Of a stretch of 64,000 nt of DNA, positions 44,001 to 52,010 are shown one piece after another. A program made the position numbers and the translations under genes. Where the stretch lies: contig NZ_VOSI01000003.1 in assembly GCF_019797745.1 (NCBI RefSeq), positions 620,001 to 684,000 of the forward strand, read 5' to 3'. This DNA is from Edaphocola aurantiacus. Lineage in GTDB: Bacteria; Bacteroidota; Bacteroidia; Chitinophagales; Chitinophagaceae. A model generated the notes under the pieces. That model was not told the DNA's origin. It saw only the letters and a program-made list of their open reading frames with translations, and searched no databases. Within the stretch, counting starts at the first letter, position 1. Each line of letters begins with the position of its first letter.

Positions 44001-44627
44001 TCAATACATCTTTGCATTGAACTGCTTCAGAAAGCCTTTTTTATTTCTATATTTCTTTCTCAGGTAGAGCATTCCATCAATTACAGTATTATCTTTAATG
44101 GCATAAATTTTATCATCATACAAGAAAAATAGATCATAAATTGCCATTTGGATAATAACTATTTTAGTTTTAGATAAGTCATAAAATTTAGAAAAAATAG
44201 CAATTTTATCATTGTATTCTTGTTCAATCTGACATCTATTGTCTACCGACACTTCAAATGAATCTGTATTTGACATTTGTACATTGCATAATAGTAACTT
44301 ATTATCTGCTAAACTAGAAATTTGCATTGCGTATGGCCCTACTATTGCAGCATCTAAATTCTCTAAAAAAACCCTATTCTTTAAGCCAAATTTCTTTTCA
44401 TTTGATATTTCAACATAATTTAAATTAATTATTTGCAGTTTAATATCTTGTTCAAAAATCTTTGGATACAAAACATGAAATTTTGCAAAATACTCCTTAT
44501 TATTTTTAAGATAATTGATAATGCTATCTTGTAATTGAACATTAACAATAGCCGTTTTCAATTGTAATTGTGCAAATGTGGCAAAAGAAAGGCTTATTGC
44601 TATAAAAAATAAAGTAACTTTTTTCAT
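44001..44627 (-). CDS. Exported immunity candidate of module 5
   Basis: 208 residues with a signal peptide (MKKVTLFFIAISLSFATFAQ). It is related to the gene at 45395: NYLKNNKEYFAKF / NYFLNTKDSI, IINLNYVEIS / VLNINYTDLEE and FYDLSKTKIVII / RYDLSKIKIYKI, with similar YDLKKYILKK / GMLYLRKKYRN ends. It begins two bases after the module 5 tip stop. A periplasmic site of action is likely. Confidence 0.82.
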   Translation of the reverse strand: MKKVTLFFIAISLSFATFAQLQLKTAIVNVQLQDSIINYLKNNKEYFAKFHVLYPKIFEQDIKLQIINLNYVEISNEKKFGLKNRVFLENLDAAIVGPYAMQISSLADNKLLLCNVQMSNTDSFEVSVDNRCQIEQEYNDKIAIFSKFYDLSKTKIVIIQMAIYDLFFLYDDKIYAIKDNTVIDGMLYLRKKYRNKKGFLKQFNAKMY

Positions 44628-44628
44628 T

Positions 44629-45303
44629 TTAATCTAAATTTACGGTTGCGTTCTCACTAATAGCAGTTTCATGTTCGTACATCTCATAAATAGGTTCAGG
44701 GTCGCCATCATTAAACACAAATGTCTCTTTCTTGTGTGTAATATCTGAATCGTAAGTTTGCATACCTTCTGGCATGCCAGCATCTGGATCATAAACCATT
44801 TTAGTTTCACCAGCAACGTTATGATATGTGGTAAATATAAGTTTACCACCTTTAATCATTGCCTCACCGGATTGTATGGCCTCAAATAATGTCCTGGCTT
44901 GCATATTGGAACCATCTCCATAAGTCATTACAATCATATTCCATAGAGCTTTAATCTGTTGCGCCTTGCTTACTTCATCCATAGTGTTTTGTATAGATCT
45001 CATCATATCCGAAACCCCACCACCAAGCAAGCTGGCTCCAAACATAATAGCTTGTCCTTCTACAAATCCCAGACCAGCGGGTGCTATGTTTACATTAGGA
45101 TTACTTAAGTTTGCCGTATACTGCGGTGCTAATCCCAAAGGATCGGTCATGGTTGATGGATTACAAGCCATTGCATGATAAGGACTCATGGTTTGCTGGC
45201 CTTCTTCACCAGCCATAGGGTAAATACCCATAAAACGGCCCAGCTGTGGATCGTATTGTCTGTTATAGAAGTCCATCAAGTTCATGCCAACATCTTCACG
45301 ATC
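44629..45303 (-). CDS. Array module 5: displaced RHS core with open tip
   Basis: The frame is open from DREDVGMNLMDFYNRQ through a diverged core (FMGIYPMAGEEGQQTMSPYHAM) and DPLGL, then ~165 tip residues. The tip has GLGFVEGQAIMFGASLLGGGVSD, NTMDEVSKAQQIKALWNMIVM, GEAMIKGGKLIFTTYHN and an acidic end. It has no start region of its own, so I think it is silent unless it recombines into rhs; the first ATG inside is in MNLMDF. The tip activity is not known. It lacks the GEAHNGG linker. Confidence 0.72.
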   Translation of the reverse strand, partial: DREDVGMNLMDFYNRQYDPQLGRFMGIYPMAGEEGQQTMSPYHAMACNPSTMTDPLGLAPQYTANLSNPNVNIAPAGLGFVEGQAIMFGASLLGGGVSDMMRSIQNTMDEVSKAQQIKALWNMIVMTYGDGSNMQARTLFEAIQSGEAMIKGGKLIFTTYHNVAGETKMVYDPDAGMPEGMQTYDSDITHKKETFVFNDGDPEPIYEMYEHETAISENATVNLD

Positions 45304-45320
45304 CTAATTGTCCAAATTTA

Positions 45321-45348
45321 CTAAAAGCAAGCCGAAGCCTGCTTTTAG
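45321..45348 (-). terminator. Module-end hairpin T5
   Basis: CTAAAAGCA pairs with TGCTTTTAG around a UUCG-containing loop on the minus strand. It ends module 4. Confidence 0.82.
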
Positions 45349-45394
45349 TAGAGAAATAGTTGATTGAGAATTAATAAAAATTCTTTATATAACC

Positions 45395-45970
45395 TTAGTG
45401 TACAGAAAGAGATTTTTTATATTTCTCTATAAATAATTCATCATGCCCGTATTTTTTCAATATGTATTTCTTTAAATCGTATAATCTATTCTTATGAACT
45501 ACATAAATTTTGGAATCAATAAGCACATAGAACTCATTAGGCATTGTTGGTATTTTGTAAATTTTAATTTTACTGAGATCGTAGCGGTTTTGCACATACT
45601 TAAAATTCTTTTTAAAATCCTTATCGAGCACAGGTTTATACCCCAAATACAAGGAATCACTATCCTTATTTATACTAAATAAAACTTCCTTTTGCAGAGT
45701 ATCAATTATTATCGGTACTAATAAAGAGTTTTTTAAATCTAAAACAGGTTTGTATTTTTTTATGTTACTGGAGTCGATTTCTTCCAGATCTGTATAATTT
45801 ATATTTAAAACAATGCAATTTCTATTAATTTTAATAGAATCTTTTGTATTTAGGAAGTAATTAAGAATAGAATCACTTTGTAATTTATTATAACAAAACA
45901 ATGACTTTGTCATTTGACAATTACTACTAATTGAAAAAAGAAAACATAAAGTGCCAAGAATATATTTCAT
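45395..45970 (-). CDS. Exported immunity candidate of module 4
   Basis: 191 residues with a signal peptide (MKYILGTLCFLFSISSNCQ) and very Lys/Ile-rich composition. It is a relative of the module 5 immunity gene: RYDLSKIKIYKI and IDSKIYVVHKN match FYDLSKTKIVII and YDDKIYAIKDN. Its toxin is gone except for a ~32-residue tail just upstream. The function as immunity is inferred from position and relation. Confidence 0.8.
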   Translation of the reverse strand: MKYILGTLCFLFSISSNCQMTKSLFCYNKLQSDSILNYFLNTKDSIKINRNCIVLNINYTDLEEIDSSNIKKYKPVLDLKNSLLVPIIIDTLQKEVLFSINKDSDSLYLGYKPVLDKDFKKNFKYVQNRYDLSKIKIYKIPTMPNEFYVLIDSKIYVVHKNRLYDLKKYILKKYGHDELFIEKYKKSLSVH

Positions 45971-45997
45971 AATTGCATTTCTTAATTAAAATGTTAT

Positions 45998-46358
45998 TTA
46001 TAATGTATGAATAATTAGAATATGGAATTCCTGTATAGATTGCTGGTAATTTTTCCGTTTAATGATTTCGCCTACATTAGGATCATAGACCCAAGCACTT
46101 TCTTATTCTGGGCTTGAGCTCGTGTTTTTAAAATACAATCAACCCAAATTTTATAATATAATTTCATATTTTATTTTTCATCATTATTTACTGCGTCATA
46201 TATCAATGTTGCACCCCCATAGATTAATATACCTAACGCAATACCCCAGCCAACAGGATTGGAAGTAGGACCTACAGCCACGAGCCCAGTTGTGGATCAT
46301 GTTGCCTATTATGGAAGTCCATCCAGTTCAGCCCTACATCTTCACGGTATTCATTGCC
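45998..46358 (-). pseudogene. Array module 4: mosaic of three deleted fragments
   Basis: The order on the minus strand is: core start (NEYREDVGLNWMDFHNRQHDPQLG, read in parts); a jump to the last ~40 residues of a tip that matches the current tip of the full rhs gene (NPVGWGIALGILIYGGATLIYDAV); the first 23 codons of a copy of its immunity gene (MKLYYKIWVDCILK); then a jump at 46100 to the tail AWVYDPNVGEIIKRK of another tip. At least two deletions joined modules here. Confidence 0.8.
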
Positions 46359-46374
46359 CTATTTCGAAAAAATA

Positions 46375-46402
46375 CTACAAGCAGACTCTGGTCTGCTTGT
46401 AG
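46375..46402 (-). terminator. Module-end hairpin T4 (variant)
   Basis: A perfect 12-pair stem, CTACAAGCAGAC with GTCTGCTTGTAG. The loop is not UUCG-like as in the others (CAGA on the minus strand), and there is no long T run, but the place and the core GCAGAC/GTCTGC are the same. It ends module 3. Confidence 0.72.
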
Positions 46403-46467
46403 CTGATAAATTTTGCTTAATGCAATTGAAAATATTATAACACTATTTAAATGTTTTAATGCACATC

Positions 46468-47043
46468 TTATAGTAAATAATCTCTCCAACAGTTTTTAAT
46501 AAGATACATCTTTGTTGGATAAATCCTATAAACAATTTCATGAGTAATGGAGTGTTCATCAATCCAGATAGCATCAGGATTATCCCTACTCCTAAAATCT
46601 AGCCTTTTATACTCTCCAGCCTTTTTAGTAATGATGAAATGTTTTGAGACAGATTCTTCATGCAATTTCTCATTCTCTAAATTTGGCATAATAATTATTT
46701 GATGCCCTTTATAATTAAAAAAATAATTATACTTTGCTGGTATGTTTAGTTCATCAGCCTCTAACCTACTATAAAAGTTAGTTGCGAAAATTTGAACTTC
46801 AAAAAAACTACTCTTTTCTACTATTTTAATTCCTTTTTGATAAGGAATGCGCATTCCATCAATTGGTTCTTCGTTTAATGAAACAAGCATTTTGTCTAAT
46901 GCAATCATTAGATTTGTGTCTTTTATAATGCATTCCTTCAAAGGCATTCTTATAGTGTCAACCTTCAAAGAAGATTGTTCCTGTGCAATACATACCTTTT
47001 GTATTAAAATAAAAAGGTATATCAATAAGCTGTTTTTTTTCAT
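46468..47043 (-). CDS. Exported immunity candidate of module 3
   Basis: 191 residues with a signal peptide (MKKNSLLIYLFILIQKVCIAQ). The mature part has IRMPLKECIIKDTNLMIALDKMLVSL, a middle FFNYKGHQIIIMPN and the end MYLIKNCWRDYLL. It starts ten bases after the JAB-like tip stop. I know no family; pairing with the JAB tip is by position. Confidence 0.8.
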   Translation of the reverse strand: MKKNSLLIYLFILIQKVCIAQEQSSLKVDTIRMPLKECIIKDTNLMIALDKMLVSLNEEPIDGMRIPYQKGIKIVEKSSFFEVQIFATNFYSRLEADELNIPAKYNYFFNYKGHQIIIMPNLENEKLHEESVSKHFIITKKAGEYKRLDFRSRDNPDAIWIDEHSITHEIVYRIYPTKMYLIKNCWRDYLL

Positions 47044-47052
47044 ACTTTTAAT

Positions 47053-48051
47053 TTATCTGAAATAGTAAATTGCACCTCTTATTATATTAAATTCAGGGTC
47101 AATAAATCTTCTTGCATCACTTAATCTATCTCTTATGAGTTGCTCTGCATTAATATCGTAAACTGAAGGTGCAGACTCGCCGATTACATGTGAATGTGTT
47201 TCTTGGTACATTATAAGATAATTTATACCCAAACTACCGTTAACATCAGACAACTCCATTTGCTTTGATACCGCAACATTAGCAGCTTCAAATTCCGTAT
47301 GACGGCTTGTTGCAATTCTGCTGAAAACTGTTGGGTTATTTTTAAATTGGTACTGGACTAAGCTCCATTCATAGCCTCCGGCTTCACTTAGAAAAACGAA
47401 AAGGCCTTTTACAATGCTTTCATTGCCTTGAAAATTATAATAATGCAAATCATTAAGTATTTCTTCGTCATGATTTTGTCGTATCACTTTAATTTCTTTT
47501 ATCACATTCTTTTTAAGTTTTACATTTCCAATATTTAAAGCTCGAGTTTTACCCTTTTTGTCAGTAAAGATTACTTGATTATAGTCTAAACCATTTTCCA
47601 CCCCTTCTGAAATTCTAACCCCATCATACGCATAATTCAAACCTTTACCAGATTTGGCCGTTTCTTGCGCATTTCCTCCTCCAGTGGTAGCCTCTTCATG
47701 ATATTTTCTGGTCCATTCCGCAGCCATTTGTTGTTGCTCCTCCATACTCTGTGAAGCAGTTCGTTCACCAAAATTAACAAAACGGCCCATGAAATTCATT
47801 ATTGTAGGAAACCTGCTGAGCATCTCTCCCGCATAGTCAATAAAGCTGCTTGCATGCCCTTCTGTTTTAGCAGCTAAGCCAAACGGGTCAGTCATGGTTG
47901 ATGGATTACACCCCATCGCATGATATGGGCTTATTACCTGTTGCCCAGCAGCATCTGCCATAGGGTCTATGCCCATAAACCAACCCAACTGCGGGCCATA
48001 TTGACGGTTATGGAATTCCATTCTGTTCAGGCCTACATCTTCACGATATTC
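47053..48051 (-). CDS. Array module 3: displaced RHS core with intact JAB/JAMM-like tip
   Basis: The frame is open from NEYREDVGLN over a core with changes (GPQLGWFMGIDPMADAAGQQ, TDPFGL) to a ~270-residue tip. Counting from the inner ATG, His276-Ser-His278, seven residues, Ser286, two residues and Asp289 exactly match the JAMM zinc site HxHx7SxxD. Glu218 in GGYEWSLVQ may be the catalytic acid. The pattern fits the JAB-like toxin families known from polymorphic toxins. It lacks its own 5' part, so it is probably a silent reserve tip. The immunity gene next to it is intact. Confidence 0.78.
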   Translation of the reverse strand, partial: EYREDVGLNRMEFHNRQYGPQLGWFMGIDPMADAAGQQVISPYHAMGCNPSTMTDPFGLAAKTEGHASSFIDYAGEMLSRFPTIMNFMGRFVNFGERTASQSMEEQQQMAAEWTRKYHEEATTGGGNAQETAKSGKGLNYAYDGVRISEGVENGLDYNQVIFTDKKGKTRALNIGNVKLKKNVIKEIKVIRQNHDEEILNDLHYYNFQGNESIVKGLFVFLSEAGGYEWSLVQYQFKNNPTVFSRIATSRHTEFEAANVAVSKQMELSDVNGSLGINYLIMYQETHSHVIGESAPSVYDINAEQLIRDRLSDARRFIDPEFNIIRGAIYYFR

Positions 48052-48074
48052 ATTATTCTAACAAGGCATAAAAG

Positions 48075-48106
48075 TACAAAAAGCAAGCCGAAGCCTGCTT
48101 TTTGTA
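48075..48106 (-). terminator. Module-end hairpin T3
   Basis: TACAAAAAGCA pairs with TGCTTTTTGTA around the UUCG-type loop region. It ends module 2. Confidence 0.82.
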
Positions 48107-48189
48107 TTGAGAATATTGATTGAAGATCAATGTAGTATTTGAATTTGATGACTAATTTAAAAATATCAAATTAGCAATATTATCATCAA

Positions 48190-48687
48190 CTATTTATTAG
48201 ATAAAGATAAGTTGTTCAAGTATTCTTTTGATGAAGGTATAGGATTACTGCCAAATGTATATTGAACCTTCTGTTTTGCCCTTTCATAATTACCTTCGTA
48301 AGACTTTAGTAGATAATAAGTAGCTATTTTTTCATGAATACCATTTTTATTCTTAGAGTACATAACAGCTGATGCATCAAAGCAAGCTCTATTATAATTA
48401 TAAATATCGGCCATCATTAATGAGTAGTAGTAAAACTCTCTGGGTAGACCGGCAGCTGTATACATTTCATGTAGTTTCTTATAGGCAATTGTATCACCAA
48501 AGTTAATAATTCTCTGTGCCAACGAGTCTTTTAATGCATAATTTTGAAAGAAAAAGATCGAGCCATCTCCAACGGAAGAAACAGAGTTGCTGTCACTATA
48601 TCCAATTGTAGCTTTGTGGCCATTATCATTCTTGCAAGAAAGGAAAACATTGAGTATAATTACTCCAAATAAATATTTCTTATTCAT
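48190..48687 (-). CDS. Lipoprotein immunity candidate of module 2
   Basis: 165 residues; MNKKYLFGVIILNVFLSC is a lipoprotein signal. It is helical (SEL1/TPR-like feel) with YKKLHEMYTAAGLPREFYYYSLMMADIYNYNRACFDAS (read in parts), and is related to the solitary gene at 39506. It starts 17 bases after the repaired end of the module 2 tip. It should sit in the envelope. Confidence 0.82.
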   Translation of the reverse strand: MNKKYLFGVIILNVFLSCKNDNGHKATIGYSDSNSVSSVGDGSIFFFQNYALKDSLAQRIINFGDTIAYKKLHEMYTAAGLPREFYYYSLMMADIYNYNRACFDASAVMYSKNKNGIHEKIATYYLLKSYEGNYERAKQKVQYTFGSNPIPSSKEYLNNLSLSNK

Positions 48688-48703
48688 AATTTTTTATTTA
48701 AGA

Positions 48704-49739
48704 TTCCATGGTAATTTTATTTGCCCTAATTGTTTTCCATTACGATATAGGATTAATGCTCCATCATTCAAATTCTTATATTGCTCACTACTGACTCCAT
48801 TAATAGATGGATTTCCATTATTATCTGTTCCATACATCACAAATCCTCTTGCACCCATATAAATTCGCATTATTATGAAGTAAAGATAATCCTTGAGCCA
48901 TTAATTCTGATTGGCATACTAACAAACACGATATAAAAGGATCGTTTTTTTCAATTGCTTTCTTATAAGCACGGTTTTTACTTGCTAGTAAAAAATCAAA
49001 GGCCTTTACGTCTCTTGGATCATCTGCATAAAAATCCTCGAATCCTTCACCACTACCATCCTGAGCAAATCCTGGTAAGTTACCATGTCCTGTTACAAAA
49101 AAGATATTGTCCCCACTTCTAATCGGAATACTATTGCTGTACCTATTGTAAACATCATTTTTAGATTTGAATAGGTTAATTGTTTCGCTAGGATCAGTGT
49201 ACCAAGCTTTAGCTCCTCGAGAATTCATATATGCCAATCCTTTGTATGTTTGGCTCATATTGTAATCAAATTCTTCTTTTTGTAGTCCCATAAAGGCCAC
49301 TTGAGCACGAATGCCAGTGTAAATAGAAATTGAGTAATTCCCTATAACAAGCCCTTCAACAGCAACTCCTAAACTTTGCGATAGGAAATAATCTTTAATC
49401 CAATATTCAGCCATAATTCGTTGCTCCGCCATATCCTGCATTGCTGTTCTCTCACCAAAGTTCAAATAACGCTCCATAAAATTGGGCATAGTAGGAAACC
49501 TCATTAGCATTTCCATTGCATAATCCGGAGGAGTACCACCATTATGAGCTTCACCCTTTAGCATATAATCCCAAAGGATCGGTCATGGTTGATGGATTAC
49601 AAGCCATAGCATGGTAAGGGCTTAAACTCTGCTGTCCTGCAGCATCTGCCATAGGATCTATACCCATAAAACGACCCAACTGCGGATCATATTGCCTGTT
49701 ATGGAAGTCCATCCAGTTCAGCCCTATATCCTCACGATC
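48704..49739 (-). pseudogene. Array module 2: displaced RHS core with His/Cys tip, two indels
   Basis: The core copy reads well to DPLGLYAKG, where one extra base (G at 49561) shifts the frame. The shifted frame carries KGEAHNGG, MRFPTMPNFMERYLNFGERTAMQ and a ~200-residue tip up to NANLY. There an extra base in GGG (48854-48856) shifts again, and the true end reads GARGFVMYGTDNNGNPSINGV... to LPWNLK. With both repaired, the tip has FFVTGHGN and FISCLLVCQSE, a His-Gly and Cys spacing that recalls caspase-like peptidases. That fold call is a guess. Confidence 0.78.
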
Positions 49740-49754
49740 CTAATTATCCAAAAT

Positions 49755-49786
49755 TACCAAAAGCAGACCGAAGTCTGCTTTTGGTA
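49755..49786 (-). terminator. Module-end hairpin T2
   Basis: A perfect 14-pair stem (TACCAAAAGCAGAC with GTCTGCTTTTGGTA) closed by UUCG on the minus strand. It ends module 1. Confidence 0.85.
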
Positions 49787-49827
49787 GGGAAAATGTTATA
49801 TATCAACAATGCCAATTCTGACAATAA

Positions 49828-50493
49828 TTATTGTTGTTTAGGGATTTGATATAATTCATCTTTAAAGCCAAGAAATGCAGCGGTTAATTTATTAATAGGA
49901 TAAGCATCTGAATGAGCTTTAAAATAATCACTTGCCTTTTCCATTTTATCGCCCTTCAATATATATAAAGAATTATCCTTAATAATGAAAAACTCTCCAA
50001 ATGCTAATGTCAGGAATGTGTTCTTATGCCCTTGCCAATTCAAGTAGAAATTAAACTCAGGTAAATCAACAAGACTATTGATGGGTTTTAATTTTTGGCT
50101 TCCTGAATTAATAGGATAAGTTGAAGCAAAAGCCTGATTAAAATCTAAATTATCATTAAAAAAAACTATTTTAGGTCTTCCTGTGTCCCAATAAAAATAT
50201 TGGTTAAAATTATCCGCAAAATCATAATTATTAATTTCCTTGAATAAGCATAAATTATAAATTATAAATACACCGACATTTTTTCTTTTTAGCTGATCAA
50301 AAGCTATCTTGTTTTTTTTGTAATGAAAAGAATCTTTTTTTGCCAATAATGACGGCGAATAGGAAAAATTCGCACGTAATGCTTCTTTCAAATAAGCTTT
50401 AACTTCTTTCGGATCGGGGAATGATGATTTTTGGGCACTACTACTCATTGTCATAAATAAAGATAATAGTGAGATGAAAATTATTCTATACAT
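49828..50493 (-). CDS. Exported immunity candidate of module 1
   Basis: 221 residues with a signal peptide (MYRIIFISLLSLFMTMSSSAQ). It is homologous along its length to the module 8 immunity gene (FADNFNQYFYW, QAFASTYPIN, AAFLGFKDELY). It starts 12 bases after the C39-like tip. An envelope location is expected. Confidence 0.85.
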   Translation of the reverse strand: MYRIIFISLLSLFMTMSSSAQKSSFPDPKEVKAYLKEALRANFSYSPSLLAKKDSFHYKKNKIAFDQLKRKNVGVFIIYNLCLFKEINNYDFADNFNQYFYWDTGRPKIVFFNDNLDFNQAFASTYPINSGSQKLKPINSLVDLPEFNFYLNWQGHKNTFLTLAFGEFFIIKDNSLYILKGDKMEKASDYFKAHSDAYPINKLTAAFLGFKDELYQIPKQQ

Positions 50494-50505
50494 AAAAGTG
50501 ATTAA

Positions 50506-51491
50506 TTAACGAAGCTTAATATTCATAAAAAACAATGGAACTGGATTATAACTTTTAATCTCAAACATTCTCATCGCATTTATTTCATAAAATCCTGTAC
50601 CTTGTACGTTTCGCCCTTTATCGGGGTCATTGATTAATGATCTGATTTCCTCGCCAGATGAGGTAGCTACTCTTAACATGCCGGAAATCATTAACGTATG
50701 AGAAGTATTTGCTGAATTTGCTACAAAAAACATAACTGCACTTCCAGATTTTAATGCATCCCATGCTAATCTTTCATTTTCTGCAGTTACAATATTATAA
50801 TCTGAATTTAATGGAGAAATATCAAAACCTAATATCTTTCCCAATTTTATAACATCCTTTGGTGCTACCCCTTTAGGAGTTCCAATTTTATAAAGTTCAG
50901 CATACCGCTTTATTTTTTGTAAGATACATCATATCCAAATTGTAGCATAACCATTGAAAAACATTCATAAACACAATCATAGTCACCCTGTTGAAACTGT
51001 GCATTTACCTTCCCTCCTACTTTTTCAAGAATAACATCAGTGGAAGAATAACTCGAATTTCCTGATAAATTCGCTACCAAAATAGAAAAGCTAAATCGCG
51101 CATTCATTGCTCTAACATCACCTGTTCCTGTGGCAGCCTCTTCATGCTGCTTTTGATGAAATTCTTGAGCTGCTATTTGTTGCTCCGCCATACTCTGCAT
51201 GGCTGTTCTCTCACCAAAGTTCAAATAACGCTCCATAAAATTGGGCATAGTAGGAAACCTCATTAGCATCTCCATTGCAAAATCTGGAGTGCCCCCTCCA
51301 TTATGGGCTTCACCTTTAACATATAACCCCAAAGGGTCAGTTAAGGTTGATGGGGTACAAGCCATAGCATGATAAGGACTTAAACCCTGCTGCCCTACGG
51401 CATTTGCCATCGGGCCAATACCCATAAAACGTCCCAGTTGTGGATCATGCTGTCTGTTATGGAAGTCCATCCAGTTCAGCCCCTCACGATC
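50506..51491 (-). pseudogene. Array module 1: displaced RHS core with C39-like peptidase tip, one frame change
   Basis: The core (FMGIGPMANAVGQQGLSPYHAMACTPSTLTDPLGL in parts), the linker and the tip's first part read without a break to GDYDCVYECFSMVMLQFGYDVSYKK. TAA follows A6 (50913-50918). One base back, the frame goes on: IKRYAELYKIGTPKGVAPKDVIKLGKILG, then SHTLMISG and INDPDKG, ending MNIKLR. Cys in DYDC, His in SHT and Asp in NDPD fit the C39 peptidase triad. Apart from the one-base change the tip looks complete. It could be broken, or read by slippage. Confidence 0.8.
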
Positions 51492-51506
51492 CTAATTGTC
51501 CAAATT

Positions 51507-51538
51507 TACCAAAAGCAGACCGAAGCCTGCTTTTGGTA
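51507..51538 (-). terminator. Module-end hairpin T1 after the rhs immunity gene
   Basis: TACCAAAAGCAG pairs with CTGCTTTTGGTA around GC-TTCG-GT on the minus strand, so the UUCG loop is closed by C-G. It ends the rhs transcript, before the first displaced module. Confidence 0.85.
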
Positions 51539-51585
51539 TGAAAAGTACTGATTTATGAATAGTTCATATTGATTATATATGAATT

Positions 51586-52005
51586 TTAATTGTAGTATTT
51601 TGCGATTAAAACTGCAATTAATATATAGCCTAAAAATATACATAATGATCCCAGGAAATATTTAATAAATAGTTTTCCATTCTGGTATGGATACTTTTTA
51701 ATTAAAATTTGGTACCGGTCTTTGTGAAAAATCAAGAAATAATTAAGTAACAAAAAAGGCAAAAAGTACGAAAAGAAAAAACTAAAGAATGCATCTATAC
51801 GCGTTCCTGGAAATATATCTATTGGAATTTTGAATATTCCCTTTACTATTCTTAAATCATGAAGGATAAATAATATCAGTACAAGGTTCAATGCCATTGT
51901 CATAGACATAAAAATCATTGTGTAAACCTTCCAGTCCTTCTTATTCTGGGCTTGAGCTCGTGCTTTTAAAATACAATCAACCCAAGTTTTATAATATAAT
52001 TTCAT
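51586..52005 (-). CDS. Membrane immunity candidate of the full rhs gene
   Basis: A 139-aa protein with four hydrophobic segments (~28-50, 70-90, and two near the C-terminus: FLPFLLLNYFLIFH and FLGSLCIFLGYILIAVLIA). It starts five bases after the rhs stop, the immunity position. A membrane-bound partner fits a tip with a membrane-active end. A 23-codon fragment of a second copy survives in module 4 beside a fragment of the same tip, which shows that the two travel together. Confidence 0.82.
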   Translation of the reverse strand: MKLYYKTWVDCILKARAQAQNKKDWKVYTMIFMSMTMALNLVLILFILHDLRIVKGIFKIPIDIFPGTRIDAFFSFFFSYFLPFLLLNYFLIFHKDRYQILIKKYPYQNGKLFIKYFLGSLCIFLGYILIAVLIAKYYN

Positions 52006-52010
52006 AATTC

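Noticed and set aside
48704-51491. All frame changes in the array as sequencing errors
   Set aside because: Homopolymer errors could explain some of them, but not the nonsense codons, the deletions and the mosaic module, and the long genes elsewhere in the window are intact. It stays possible for single sites.
40780-51538. Regular repeats that could suggest a CRISPR or integron array
   Set aside because: The repeats are ~180-base coding blocks more than 1 kb apart with genes between them; the hairpins are terminators, and there are no cas genes, integrase or attC-like sites.
39506-52005. Insertion sequences as the cause of module duplication
   Set aside because: I find no transposase, inverted ends or target duplications; homology at the RHS core is enough to explain exchange and deletion.
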